A DNA stretch of 57,362 bases, taken from contig JARKUZ010000064.1 of NCBI GenBank assembly GCA_029851945.1, forward strand, positions 1-57,362, given 5' to 3'. The stretch comes from Terrisporobacter sp. (lineage in GTDB: Bacteria > Bacillota_A > Clostridia > Peptostreptococcales > Peptostreptococcaceae). The notes under the pieces are model-generated. The model did no database searches. It had not been told where the DNA came from and worked only from the letters and a program-made list of their open reading frames with translations. Positions 25,725 through 34,900 of this stretch are shown here, one piece after another. Each line of letters starts with the position of its first letter. Position 1 is the stretch's first letter. The position numbers and the translations under genes were made by a program.

Positions 25725-26372
25725 ATGAAAAATAAAAAAAGATATATACTACCTATAATAATTATTATTGTATTAATTATTGGAGGATTTAGTATATTAA
25801 ATATTAATAAAAATAATGAAGATACTTCTAAGATAAATTCAAATGAAGAGGAAGAGTTGAAGCTTCTAGATAAACAAGTAGAATTTATTAAAGCTTTAGT
25901 AGGATTAGAGTCAAAAGAAATTCAAATACTAGATAATCCTTTAAGACTAGAAGGTACCTTTTTAATACCAGAAAAAACTTTATTAAATGGCATCCAGTAT
26001 TATTTAGAAACTTCTAAAAATACTGATATAAAAGATGTGGAAGTATCCATAAATAATGATGGGATAAGGATAAGTGGAAGATATAACTTATTTTCAAAAT
26101 TTATGACCCCGGTAGAGCTTACGGTTGTACCAAGCCTTACAAAAGATGGTGATTTAAAACTTGATCTAAATGATATAAAAGTTTTAAAACTAAAAATAAA
26201 TGATAAAATAATTGATTCTATAGTTGAAAGCTGGTTTTCAAATCTAAAAGGTATAAGTACTGATAATGGAGATGTAGTAATAGATAAAAGTAATTTTAAA
26301 GGTGTTTCTTTAAAAAGTTTATCTGTTGAATCATCGAATTTAATAATAAGCATAAGTGTAAAGTTTAGTTAA
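25725..26372 (+). CDS. Membrane-anchored hypothetical protein
   Basis: 215 residues, ATG after GGGAGG. One N-terminal helix (7-26) is followed by an acidic linker and an extracellular domain. The domain alternates beta strands, e.g. 'D-V-E-V-S-I-N-N-D-G-I-R-I-S-G-R-Y' and 'P-V-E-L-T-V-V-P-S-L-T-K-D-G-D-L'. The pattern resembles lipid-binding DUF2993/YpmS-like proteins, but I cannot assign a family firmly. It has its own promoter region and terminator. No catalytic motif seen. Confidence 0.6.
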   Translation: MKNKKRYILPIIIIIVLIIGGFSILNINKNNEDTSKINSNEEEELKLLDKQVEFIKALVGLESKEIQILDNPLRLEGTFLIPEKTLLNGIQYYLETSKNTDIKDVEVSINNDGIRISGRYNLFSKFMTPVELTVVPSLTKDGDLKLDLNDIKVLKLKINDKIIDSIVESWFSNLKGISTDNGDVVIDKSNFKGVSLKSLSVESSNLIISISVKFS

Positions 26373-26397
26373 GAGATAGATATCTATCTCTTTTTTT
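26372..26397 (+). terminator. Terminator after the hypothetical membrane protein
   Basis: AGAGATAGAT and ATCTATCTCT arms followed by six Ts. Confidence 0.8.
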
Positions 26398-26579
26398 ATT
26401 ATATTTTATAATACTAGAAAATAATTATTAAAAACTAACAAAAAAATGTTTAGGAAAAAAAATCCAAGGTATAAATAATAGTAATAATCGTTAAAAAAAT
26501 AATTATTATAAACCAAAAATCATTTCATAAGTATTGTCACAAAACTAAATAAAATAATATTTTTCAGGGGGAGAGAAAA

Positions 26580-28481
26580 ATGAATTGTAATACTTGTAAT
26601 ATGTGCAAAAGCGCAGATGAAAGATTAGAAAGTTTTGTAGCAACTAAGGAGTTTGACACAGCATTTCACAGAACTGAAACTCAAAAACAAAAATGTGGAT
26701 TTGGACTACAAGGTGTATGCTGTAGACTATGTGCAAATGGACCATGTAGAATAACACCTAAATCACCAAGAGGAATCTGTGGTGCAGATGCAGATACAAT
26801 AGTAGCAAGAAATTTTTTAAGAGCAGTAGCATCAGGTTCTGCTTGTTACATTCATGTTGTAGAAAACACAGCTTTAAACTTAAAACATGTGGGAGAAACA
26901 AAGGGAATAATTAAAAGTGAGAAAGCTTTAGATTATTTAGCAGATAAATTAGGGGTTGAAGCAGAAGATAAGTATGAAAAATGTATTAAAGTTGCAAATG
27001 CAGTTTTAAGTGACTTATATAAACCAAGATTTGAAAAAATGGAATTAGTAGAAAAAGTAGCTTATGGTCCTAGGGTAGAAAAATGGAAGGAACTAGGAAT
27101 CATGCCTGGTGGAGCAAAATCAGAAGTATTTGATGGAGTAGTAAAATCTTCTACAAACTTAAATAGTGATCCTGTAGATATGTTAATGAATTGTTTATCT
27201 TTAGGAATCTCAACAGGGCTTTATGGATTAACATTGACAAACCTTATAAACGATATAATGTTAGGTGATCCAGTCATAAGAATGGCACCGGTAGGATTTA
27301 GAGTAATAGATGAAGATTATATAAACATAATGATAACTGGACATCAACATTCAACATTCACAAGTTTCCAAGAAAAATTAAAAGAACCAGAAGTAGTAGC
27401 TTTAGCTAATGAAGCAGGGGCTAAAGGATTTAGATTAGTAGGTTGTACATGTGTAGGTCAAGATTTACAACTTAGAGGAGAACATTATCAAGAAATATTT
27501 GCAGGACATGCAGGAAATAACTTTACAAGTGAAGCAGTTCTATCAACTGGTGCTATAGATATGGTAGTTTCAGAATTTAACTGTACAATACCAGGATTAG
27601 AGCCTATAGCAGATGAGTTAAAAGTTAAGATGATATGCCTAGATGATGTAGCTAAAAAGAAGAATGCAGAATACATTTACCTAGATAGAAATAAATATGA
27701 TGAAATCGATAGAAAGTTAATAAATGAAGCCTTAGAATCTTATAAAAATAGAAGAAGTCAAGTTAAAATAGATATACCAAAAGATCATGGATATGAACAA
27801 TCTTTAACTGGTGTTAGTGAAAAAAACTTAAAAGAATTTTTAGGTGACTCATGGAAGCCATTAGTAGATTTAATAGCTGATGGAACTATAAAAGGAGTTG
27901 CTGCAATAGTAGGATGTTCAAATATGACTGCTGGTGGACATGATGTTAACACAGTCGAACTTACAAAAGAATTAATTAAAAGAGATATAATAGTTTTATC
28001 AGCAGGATGTTCAACAGGTGGGCTTGAAAACGTAGGTCTTATGTCACCAGGAGCAGAAGAGTTAGCAGGAGAAAACTTAAAAGCAGTATGTAAAAAATTA
28101 GGTATACCACCAGTATTAAACTTTGGTCCTTGTTTAGCGATAGGAAGATTGGAAATAGTTGCAACTGAGCTTGCTGCTTACTTAGGAATAGATTTACCAC
28201 AGCTTCCACTTGTACTTTCTGCACCACAATGGTTAGAAGAGCAAGCATTAGCAGATGGTGCATTTGGTTTAGCTCTAGGACTTCCACTACATTTAGCTCT
28301 ACCACCATTTATAACAGGAAGTAAAGTAGTTACAGAAGTATTAACAAACTCTTTAAAAGATATAACAGGAGGCCATGTAATAGTTAACCCAGACCCTAAG
28401 TCTTCAGCAGATCAATTAGAAGAAATAATAATTGATAGAAGACAAAAACTTGGATTAAAGGATGTGGTATCATATGCATAG
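26580..28481 (+). CDS. cooS: Anaerobic carbon monoxide dehydrogenase, catalytic subunit
   Basis: 633 residues, ATG after GGGGGAG. The N-terminal cysteines (C-x2-C-x2-C start, then 'K-C-G-F-G-L-Q-G-V-C-C-R-L-C-A-N-G-P-C-R') form the D and B [4Fe-4S] clusters. Ligands expected for the Ni-Fe-S C-cluster are present: a His in 'T-G-H-Q-H-S', and Cys in 'G-C-T-C-V-G-Q-D', 'F-N-C-T-I-P-G', 'G-C-S-N-M', 'A-G-C-S-T' and 'G-P-C-L-A-I-G-R'. It interconverts CO and CO2 and passes electrons to the CooF-like protein. No acs genes are in the window, so this is the monofunctional type. Confidence 0.97.
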   Translation: MNCNTCNMCKSADERLESFVATKEFDTAFHRTETQKQKCGFGLQGVCCRLCANGPCRITPKSPRGICGADADTIVARNFLRAVASGSACYIHVVENTALNLKHVGETKGIIKSEKALDYLADKLGVEAEDKYEKCIKVANAVLSDLYKPRFEKMELVEKVAYGPRVEKWKELGIMPGGAKSEVFDGVVKSSTNLNSDPVDMLMNCLSLGISTGLYGLTLTNLINDIMLGDPVIRMAPVGFRVIDEDYINIMITGHQHSTFTSFQEKLKEPEVVALANEAGAKGFRLVGCTCVGQDLQLRGEHYQEIFAGHAGNNFTSEAVLSTGAIDMVVSEFNCTIPGLEPIADELKVKMICLDDVAKKKNAEYIYLDRNKYDEIDRKLINEALESYKNRRSQVKIDIPKDHGYEQSLTGVSEKNLKEFLGDSWKPLVDLIADGTIKGVAAIVGCSNMTAGGHDVNTVELTKELIKRDIIVLSAGCSTGGLENVGLMSPGAEELAGENLKAVCKKLGIPPVLNFGPCLAIGRLEIVATELAAYLGIDLPQLPLVLSAPQWLEEQALADGAFGLALGLPLHLALPPFITGSKVVTEVLTNSLKDITGGHVIVNPDPKSSADQLEEIIIDRRQKLGLKDVVSYA

Positions 28482-28929
28482 AATTTTGATAGATAAGGAA
28501 CTATGTAAAGGTTGCAAAAGTTGTGTTTTAGCTTGTATGTTAAGACATAGTGATGCAAAGGATATGTATACTTTGGAGTTGGATAACATAGATACAGAGG
28601 CTAGAGGTCATATTGAATTTGATAAAGATAATAAACCAGTTCCAATATTTTGTAGACATTGTGATGAGCCAGAATGTGTAATGACTTGTATGAGTGGCGC
28701 AATGAGCAAAGATAAAGAAAGTGGAATAGTTTCTTATGATAGTACAAAATGTGGCTCATGTTATATGTGTGTGATGTCATGTCCATATGGTCTTTTAAAA
28801 GTAGACGATAGAACTAAACAACATATACTAAAATGTGATTTGTGTAAAGATGAAGAATATCCTAGATGTGTAGCTAATTGTCCAACAGGGGCTATACAGT
28901 TACAAAAGGAGGAAGCTTATGTCGAATAG
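28474..28929 (+). CDS. cooF: CooF-like 4Fe-4S electron transfer protein
   Basis: About 151 residues. ATG 28474 is preferred, with AAAGGA at 28457-28462; an in-frame ATG at 28462 overlaps that site. Sixteen cysteines in four groups ('C-K-G-C-K-S-C', 'C-R-H-C', 'C-G-S-C-Y-M-C', 'C-D-L-C') bind up to four [4Fe-4S] clusters. It carries electrons from CooS to the flavoprotein encoded next. It overlaps both neighbours, so the three genes are translationally coupled. Confidence 0.9.
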   Translation: MHRILIDKELCKGCKSCVLACMLRHSDAKDMYTLELDNIDTEARGHIEFDKDNKPVPIFCRHCDEPECVMTCMSGAMSKDKESGIVSYDSTKCGSCYMCVMSCPYGLLKVDDRTKQHILKCDLCKDEEYPRCVANCPTGAIQLQKEEAYVE

Positions 28930-30160
28930 AAACTATGTGATTTTAGGAGCTAGTGCAGCTGGTATAAATGCTATTAAAACTTTGAAAAATTTAGATAAAG
29001 AGTCTAATATAACATTAATATCTAAAGATGGTAATATATACTCTCGATGTATGTTACACCATGTTATTTCAGGACATAGAAGTGTTGAAAGTATAAACTT
29101 TGTAGAAGATAACTTCATAGAAGAAAATAATATCAACTGGTTAAAAAATAAGACTGTAAATACAATTGATACAGAAAATAAAATTGTAAAAATAGATAAT
29201 GAAGACATAAGTTATGATAAGTTATTAATTGCAACTGGAGCTTCAGCTTTTATTCCTCCTATAAAAAATATTAAAGAAGGAAATCATATATATCCTTTGA
29301 GAAATATAGAAGATGTATTTGATATAAAAGAAAAAATTAAGTCCTCTAAAAAAGTTGCTATAATAGGGGCAGGATTAATTGGTATAGATGCTCTTACAGC
29401 CCTAATGGAATTTAAAGATTTAGAAGTATCTTTAATTTATCCAAATGACTTTATTTTAGATAGACAGCTTGATGAATATTCAGCTAAAGTTTATGAAGAT
29501 AAATTTACAGAATTGGGAGCAAAACTATATCCTTCTTTACCAGTGAATCAAATACTTTTAGATGAAAACAATGATGTAAAAGGTGTAGAGCTCGGAGACA
29601 AGACAGTAGTAGAATGTGATATGATTATAGTTTCTACAGGAGTAAAGCCAAATACTGACTTTATTGATAATACAGATATAGAAAATAATAGAGGGATAGT
29701 TATAAATGACAAATGTGAAACTAATATAAAAGATGTTTATGCAGCAGGAGATGTAGTTGGTAAAAATGCAATTTGGCCATTAGCTGTTAAACAAGGCATT
29801 GTGGCAGCATATAATATGGCTGGAATAGACAAAATATTAGACGATGATTTTACTTTTAAGAATAGTATGAACTTTGTAGGTATACCAACAGTATCTCTAG
29901 GAATCGTAATTCCACCAGATGAAAGCTATGATGTTATAACTAGATGTGATAAAGATGGATATAGAAAAATTATCATAAAAGATAATATTATAACTGGATT
30001 TTTAGCTCAAGGAGATATTTCTTATACTGGACCTATGACATATTTAATAAGACATAAGATTGAAATTAAAAACTTGAAGGATAGAGTTTTTGAGATAGGA
30101 TATGCTGACTTCTTTTCGATGAAAGAAAATGGTGAGTTTGAGTATGATTTAAAAAATTAA
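28919..30160 (+). CDS. FAD/NAD(P)-dependent oxidoreductase linked to CODH
   Basis: 413 residues, ATG after AAAGGAGG. An FAD-binding start 'V-I-L-G-A-S-A-A-G-I-N-A', a second dinucleotide site 'V-A-I-I-G-A-G-L-I-G-I-D-A', and the FAD closing motif 'V-Y-A-A-G-D-V-V-G' mark a rubredoxin/NADH-oxidase type reductase. A Cys in 'Y-S-R-C-M-L-H' near residue 42 matches the redox-active position of NADH oxidases. As the third gene of cooS-cooF-x it probably couples CO oxidation to NAD(P)+ reduction, or the reverse. Confidence 0.88.
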   Translation: MSNRNYVILGASAAGINAIKTLKNLDKESNITLISKDGNIYSRCMLHHVISGHRSVESINFVEDNFIEENNINWLKNKTVNTIDTENKIVKIDNEDISYDKLLIATGASAFIPPIKNIKEGNHIYPLRNIEDVFDIKEKIKSSKKVAIIGAGLIGIDALTALMEFKDLEVSLIYPNDFILDRQLDEYSAKVYEDKFTELGAKLYPSLPVNQILLDENNDVKGVELGDKTVVECDMIIVSTGVKPNTDFIDNTDIENNRGIVINDKCETNIKDVYAAGDVVGKNAIWPLAVKQGIVAAYNMAGIDKILDDDFTFKNSMNFVGIPTVSLGIVIPPDESYDVITRCDKDGYRKIIIKDNIITGFLAQGDISYTGPMTYLIRHKIEIKNLKDRVFEIGYADFFSMKENGEFEYDLKN

Positions 30161-30318
30161 GTCAAAAATATTAAAATTAAATTAATTAAACTTTATATAC
30201 CAATAATAACCAATTAAGTAAATATAAAATATCGTAATAATATAAATAAAAAACAAACTAATGGTTATTATATAAGTAGATAGTTAATGAAAATTAACTT
30301 CTACTAAATTCACTTCAT

Positions 30319-30347
30319 AAAAAATAGATTTATATCTATATTTTTTG
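30319..30347. terminator. AT-rich bidirectional terminator candidate
   Basis: AAAAAATAGAT, TTAT loop, ATCTATATTTTTT. The T-run on either strand allows termination of the cooS operon (plus) or of a minus-strand RNA. Confidence 0.55.
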
Positions 30348-30353
30348 TAGTAA

Positions 30354-30551
30354 CCTTTGGGGATTTAGTTTTGATACTGTGAAGAAAGTATCAAGTTAAA
30401 TACTATTCATTAGACAAAATCTTCATTGACCAAAGGATGAGTAGTTTTCTAATTAAAAGTATTTAATACAAGTCAAAAGCTTAGGCTATCACCTATGTCT
30501 TTTGAAAAAAGGCTCTAGATTTGATAGTTCAACTTTCAGTCTAGAGCCTTT
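30354..30551. ncRNA. Structured RNA candidate of unknown family
   Basis: Stem 1 is CCTTTGG (30354-30360) with CCAAAGG (30430-30436), enclosing GATTT/AAATC and a terminal TTGATACT/AGTATCAA hairpin. Stem 2 is TCAAAAG (30473-30479) with CTTTTGA (30499-30505), enclosing TAGG/CCTA. Stem 3 is AAAGGCTCTAGA/TCTAGAGCCTTT (30508-30551), with a good T-run only when read on the minus strand. I do not recognise a known riboswitch, T-box or 6S signature. Strand is uncertain. Confidence 0.45.
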
Positions 30552-30584
30552 GTGGTTAAAAAATATTTTTATAAGGAGCAAATC

Positions 30585-31481
30585 ATGACTGATAAAAAGA
30601 TATTTCTTAAATATTTAAAAGATGGCAATGTGAAAATATCTCTTATGATAATGAAGAAGCTATATAAAGATAATAATAAAATGGTTTATACCTTAAGTGA
30701 TAGAAGTGGATATATAAATGCTAAGATTAATACAAAGTTAAAACTAGAAGTAGGACAAGTGGTAGAAATTGAAGGTGTTAAAGATTTTGTAATAGATGTG
30801 ACAAATTTAAGAGTATTAGAAAATTTTAATATAGAAGACTATTTACCAACTGTTGATAGACCTATTGAAGATATAATGAATGATATTGAGGAAATAAGTA
30901 AAGAATGCATAATTTCACCTCAGGCAGTCAAACTAAATGACTATTTTTTTAAAGATGAGGATTTCTTAGAAAAGTTTAAAAAAGGAATAGGTGGAGTATC
31001 TATGCATCATAACTACATAGGAGGACTAGCTGAACATACTTTAAATGTAATGTATTTGACCAAAGTATTATGTGATAGATATGATTGTAGGCGAAGAGAA
31101 ATAGCAGTACTTAGTGCTAAGCTTCATGATATAGGAAAAATTTATGAACTTGATTACAATGGTCCATTTAAATACACCTTAGAAGGGGAATTGGAAGGTC
31201 ATATTGTCATAGGTGTACAAATGATTGATAGAGCTATTAGAGATTTAAATGTACCATTTAGTGAAGATTTTGTGAGAAGGATAAAGGGATGCATTACACA
31301 GCATCATGGAAAACTAGAATATGGATCTCCTAAAAAAGCTAATATGGAAGAATCTTTTATATTAAATTTTGCAGACAGTGTAGATGCAACAATGAATAAA
31401 ATTACACAGATAAAAGAAGAAACAAAACCAGATACTTGGTCTCAATATGATAGAAGAATTGAAACAAAACTTTATCTTTAA
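30585..31481 (+). CDS. YhaM-like OB-fold/HD-domain 3'-5' exonuclease
   Basis: About 298 residues from ATG 30585 (AAGGAG at 30573-30578); an upstream in-frame GTG lies in the hairpin region. The N-terminal OB-like domain (10-85) is followed by an HD domain: 'H-H-N-Y-I-G-G-L-A-E-H-T-L-N-V', 'A-K-L-H-D-I-G-K' and 'Q-H-H-G'. This order is that of YhaM, a Mn/Co-dependent 3'-5' exoribonuclease (also DNA exonuclease) of Firmicutes. It stands alone. Confidence 0.82.
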   Translation: MTDKKIFLKYLKDGNVKISLMIMKKLYKDNNKMVYTLSDRSGYINAKINTKLKLEVGQVVEIEGVKDFVIDVTNLRVLENFNIEDYLPTVDRPIEDIMNDIEEISKECIISPQAVKLNDYFFKDEDFLEKFKKGIGGVSMHHNYIGGLAEHTLNVMYLTKVLCDRYDCRRREIAVLSAKLHDIGKIYELDYNGPFKYTLEGELEGHIVIGVQMIDRAIRDLNVPFSEDFVRRIKGCITQHHGKLEYGSPKKANMEESFILNFADSVDATMNKITQIKEETKPDTWSQYDRRIETKLYL

Positions 31482-31566
31482 AAATTATATAGTATAGATA
31501 GATGTTATAAATTTATATAAAAAAGGAACTATATATTAAGAATAAATTATATTACTATAATATATA

Positions 31567-31653
31567 GAATATTTAATTGTTGATGCTATAGAAATAGGTA
31601 ATAAATATGTACTTGAAGATTTAAATAGTGCAATAAATAAATTAATAAAATAG
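31567..31653 (+). pseudogene. Orphan C-terminal coding remnant
   Basis: An open frame of 28 codons with protein-like composition, ending 'Y-V-L-E-D-L-N-S-A-I-N-K-L-I-K' and directly followed by a terminator. A stop lies two codons upstream and no start with a ribosome site is present. It looks like the tail of a lost gene; the family is not identified. Confidence 0.3.
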
Positions 31654-31687
31654 AATGTCTAGAAAATTTCTAGCCATTCTATTTTAT
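31652..31687 (+). terminator. Terminator after the coding remnant
   Basis: AGAATG-T-CTAGAAA pairs with TTTCTAG-C-CATTCT, then ATTTTATT. Confidence 0.65.
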
Positions 31688-31948
31688 TATGCAGTAAATT
31701 ACTATTTATTAGTGTTGTGAACAAATTATGATTTTCAATATATTTAAAGTTTAACTATACTTTAAGTAACAAATGTGGCAAAAAGTTAATCTTTTTTAAA
31801 TAAGATGGATATATCATAAAAGTGAGAAAATATAAAACAAAAATCGAATAATGATGAAGTTTCAAAGATAACCTGTAGAAACATGTAACTATTTACACTT
31901 ATATATCATATAAATAGATAAGCACTAATATGAAGGAGGTATATAAGT

Positions 31949-34900
31949 GTGAATCAAAATGAAAATAACATAATGACTAGAAAATTTAATGTTACTGTAT
32001 TATCTATACCGATTGTATATGACTTCTTTGGTGATTTCGATTCCAATGGTATGATGTATATACTAAAAGAAGATAAAGATAAAGTTAGAAAAAAGGCTTT
32101 AGATAACTTTAATAATAAAGATGAAAATGGAGATCCCCTACCAATACCTACAGATGAAGTTCAACCACTTACCATAAGAGCAAATGTTGGAGATAAGATA
32201 CAAATTGAATTTGAACATAATGAAGATAGAAGGTTATCTATTCATATGCAAGGGCTTGAATATGTAAATATAAAATCAGATGGTGCTAATGTAGGTTTTA
32301 ATAAAGACTCTACAGTTGGACCAGGTGAGAAAATAACTTATGAATGGTATGCAGATAGAGAAGGTATTTTCTATTTTAGTGATATGGGAGATACTAGATT
32401 TAGCGAAGAAGGAACTAATATACATGGATTATTTGGAGCACTTATAGTACAAGCTGAAGGGTCTACTTGGACAGACCCTGTGGATGGATGTGAGCTTAGA
32501 AGTGGTATATTTGCAGATATCCACAACCCATGCAAACCTAGCTTTAGAGAATATGCAGTATATTTTCATGATGAACTTGAAATAGTAAATAGATTTGGAG
32601 GACCAATAATAGATCCTCATACAAACCAGCCAATGGGAGTAACTGCAATAAGTTACAGATCAGAGCCTATGGTAAATAGAGCTAATTTTATACCACCAAA
32701 AGATAAAGGATTTAAATGTTGCAATCCTTGTGATAAATGTGATTTTGTTAATTGTATAGATATAGTAGAGCCATCAGAACATCATCATGTAGTAGATGGA
32801 GAAGATGTGTCTATGAGTTCTTGGACTTATGGAGATCCATCAACTTTTATACCAAGAGCTTATAAAGGCGATCCATCAAGATTTAGACTTATACATGGTG
32901 GTGTAAAAGAAACTCATGTATTCCATCTTCATACACATCAATGGAGATTAGAACCAGATGATCCTAATTCAACTATAATAGACTCTATATCAATAGGGCC
33001 ACAAGAAACATATGATATTGATATATTATTTGGAGCAGGAAGTTTTGCTGGTGCTATAGGAGATCATATATGGCATTGCCATCTTTATCCTCATTTCCAT
33101 GAAGGAATGTGGTCTTTATGGAGAGTATTTGATAGATTAGAAACTGGAAAAGACGTAATACTTGAAACTGGAGAAGTTATCCCACCACTATATCCGGATG
33201 GAACTTATATAAAAGCTTTAAATCCTCTTCCTGATAGAGAAATGCCGCCTGAAAAAGATTTATGTCACCCTGGATACCCTAATTTTATAAATGGAGAGTT
33301 TAGAGAAAGAGCGAATCAGCCACCTTTAGGTATACTAAATCAAGAAGGAACGAATAAAATATGTCCTACTTGTTTTGAAGAAGCAAATTTTGTAGATAAC
33401 TTTGCTCCAGGGGCTTTATATGCAGAAAGTTGTCCTAAAGAGAAAAATAAAGATAAAAGATACGATAAAGAATTATATAAATCGCACAATAAGCCTATAG
33501 ATAACTGTAATGATGATTGCAAATATAATTTTAGAGACCCAGATGTTGTATTTGAATTATTTGCGGTAGAAGCTAAATTAGTATATAACAGGGCAGGCTG
33601 GAATGACCCTTATGGTAGATTTTATATTTCAAAAGAACAAATAGAAGATTATACAAGATGTAAACTTACCCTAGAAAATAGAGAAGAACTAGTTATGAGA
33701 TATGTAGAAGGTGTAGAAAATGGTTATATTGATGCTGAGCCATTGGTGATAAGAGCGAATAAAGGTGATTGTATAGAAGTTAGAACTACAAACTTCTTAC
33801 CAGAAACATTACCTGCAACAGAATTCCAATTAGAAACAATAACTGATAATGTAGGTTTTCATATACATTTAGTTAAGTTTGATGTTATAACTTCAGATGG
33901 AGGAGCAAATGGATATAATAATATGGCTTCTGTATTTTATGGAGAAACTATAATAGAAAGATATTTTGCAAATGATGAATTAAATGCTTGTTTCTTCCAT
34001 GATCATGCTAATCCAAACTCACATCAGCAACATGGATTATTTGCAAGTCTTATAATAGAGCCTGAAGGATCAACATATCATGATCCTAAAACAGGTAAGC
34101 AAATAAAATATGGAACAAAAGCTGTAATAAAGACATCTTCAGGTAGAGTTTTTAGAGAATTTGGATTATTTGTCCATGACTTCGCATTATTGTTTGACAG
34201 ACATGGAAAAGCATTAAACCCACCTCCATTCCCAGGTTCACATGATGATCCAGGTGTTATGGGTATAAATTACAAGTCAGAGCCATTAAGAGAGAGACTA
34301 AATGATAAAGATGATGATCCAGCATATGTATTTAGTTCTATATACCATGATGATCCAGTGACGTCAATACTTGAAACTTATCCAGGAGATGAAATCGTGA
34401 TAAGATTACTAGATGGAGCTCAAGAAGAACAACATGCATTTAATATAAATGGATTAAAATGGAGAAAAGAAATAACAGATAAGAATTCACCATTAGTTCA
34501 AGCTCAAACATTAGGAATATCAGAAGCATTTAATATAAGGATAACAGATGATTATAAAGCTGGAGATTATATTTACTATTTTGGAGGACAAGATGATCTT
34601 TGGTTAGGTCTATGGGGAATAATAAGAGCTTATAAAAAGAAAACTGATAAACTACTTCCTATTGATAATTGTAAGTTAGGTTTATTGCAAAAAATAAAAT
34701 CTTGTAAAGATGAAATTAAAAGATGGATAATTAAAAATAAATGTTATCCAAGTAAAAAAGTTAGAGAGTTTCATATAGCTGCAATTCAAAAGGACATTAA
34801 GTATAATGATTTTTGCGATCATGATCCAGATGGATTATTATTTGTACCATATGAATATAAAGATGACGTTATAAATGGAGATATAGAACCTATTCCACTT

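Larger units (their letters stand above)
30161..30584. other. 424-base intergenic region with several RNA hairpins
   Basis: No ORF. It contains a 12-pair stem at about 30277-30305 (GTAGATAGTTAAT/ATTAACTTCTAC), an A/T-flanked hairpin at 30319-30347, a long two-part stem at 30354-30436, a hairpin at 30473-30505 and a strong stem at 30508-30551. The cooS operon must end inside it and the YhaM-like transcript must start inside it. Confidence 0.6.
31482..31948. other. 467-base intergenic region before the multicopper oxidase
   Basis: It holds a short orphan coding fragment (31567-31653), a hairpin terminator (31652-31687) and about 260 bases of AT-rich upstream DNA for the oxidase. AAGGAGG at 31933-31939 is the oxidase ribosome site. 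CATATAAATA at about 31907-31916 is a possible sporulation-sigma -10 element. Confidence 0.5.

Noticed and set aside
26460..26560. Fur or Rex operator upstream of cooS
   Set aside because: AATAATTATTAT stretches are expected in AT-rich DNA and no convincing dyad of either regulator is present.
30161..30584. Known riboswitch or T-box in the leader of the YhaM-like gene
   Set aside because: None of the conserved cores I know (T-box GGTGGNACC, c-di-GMP, SAM, TPP, cobalamin, purine, glycine) can be found; kept only as an unknown structured RNA.
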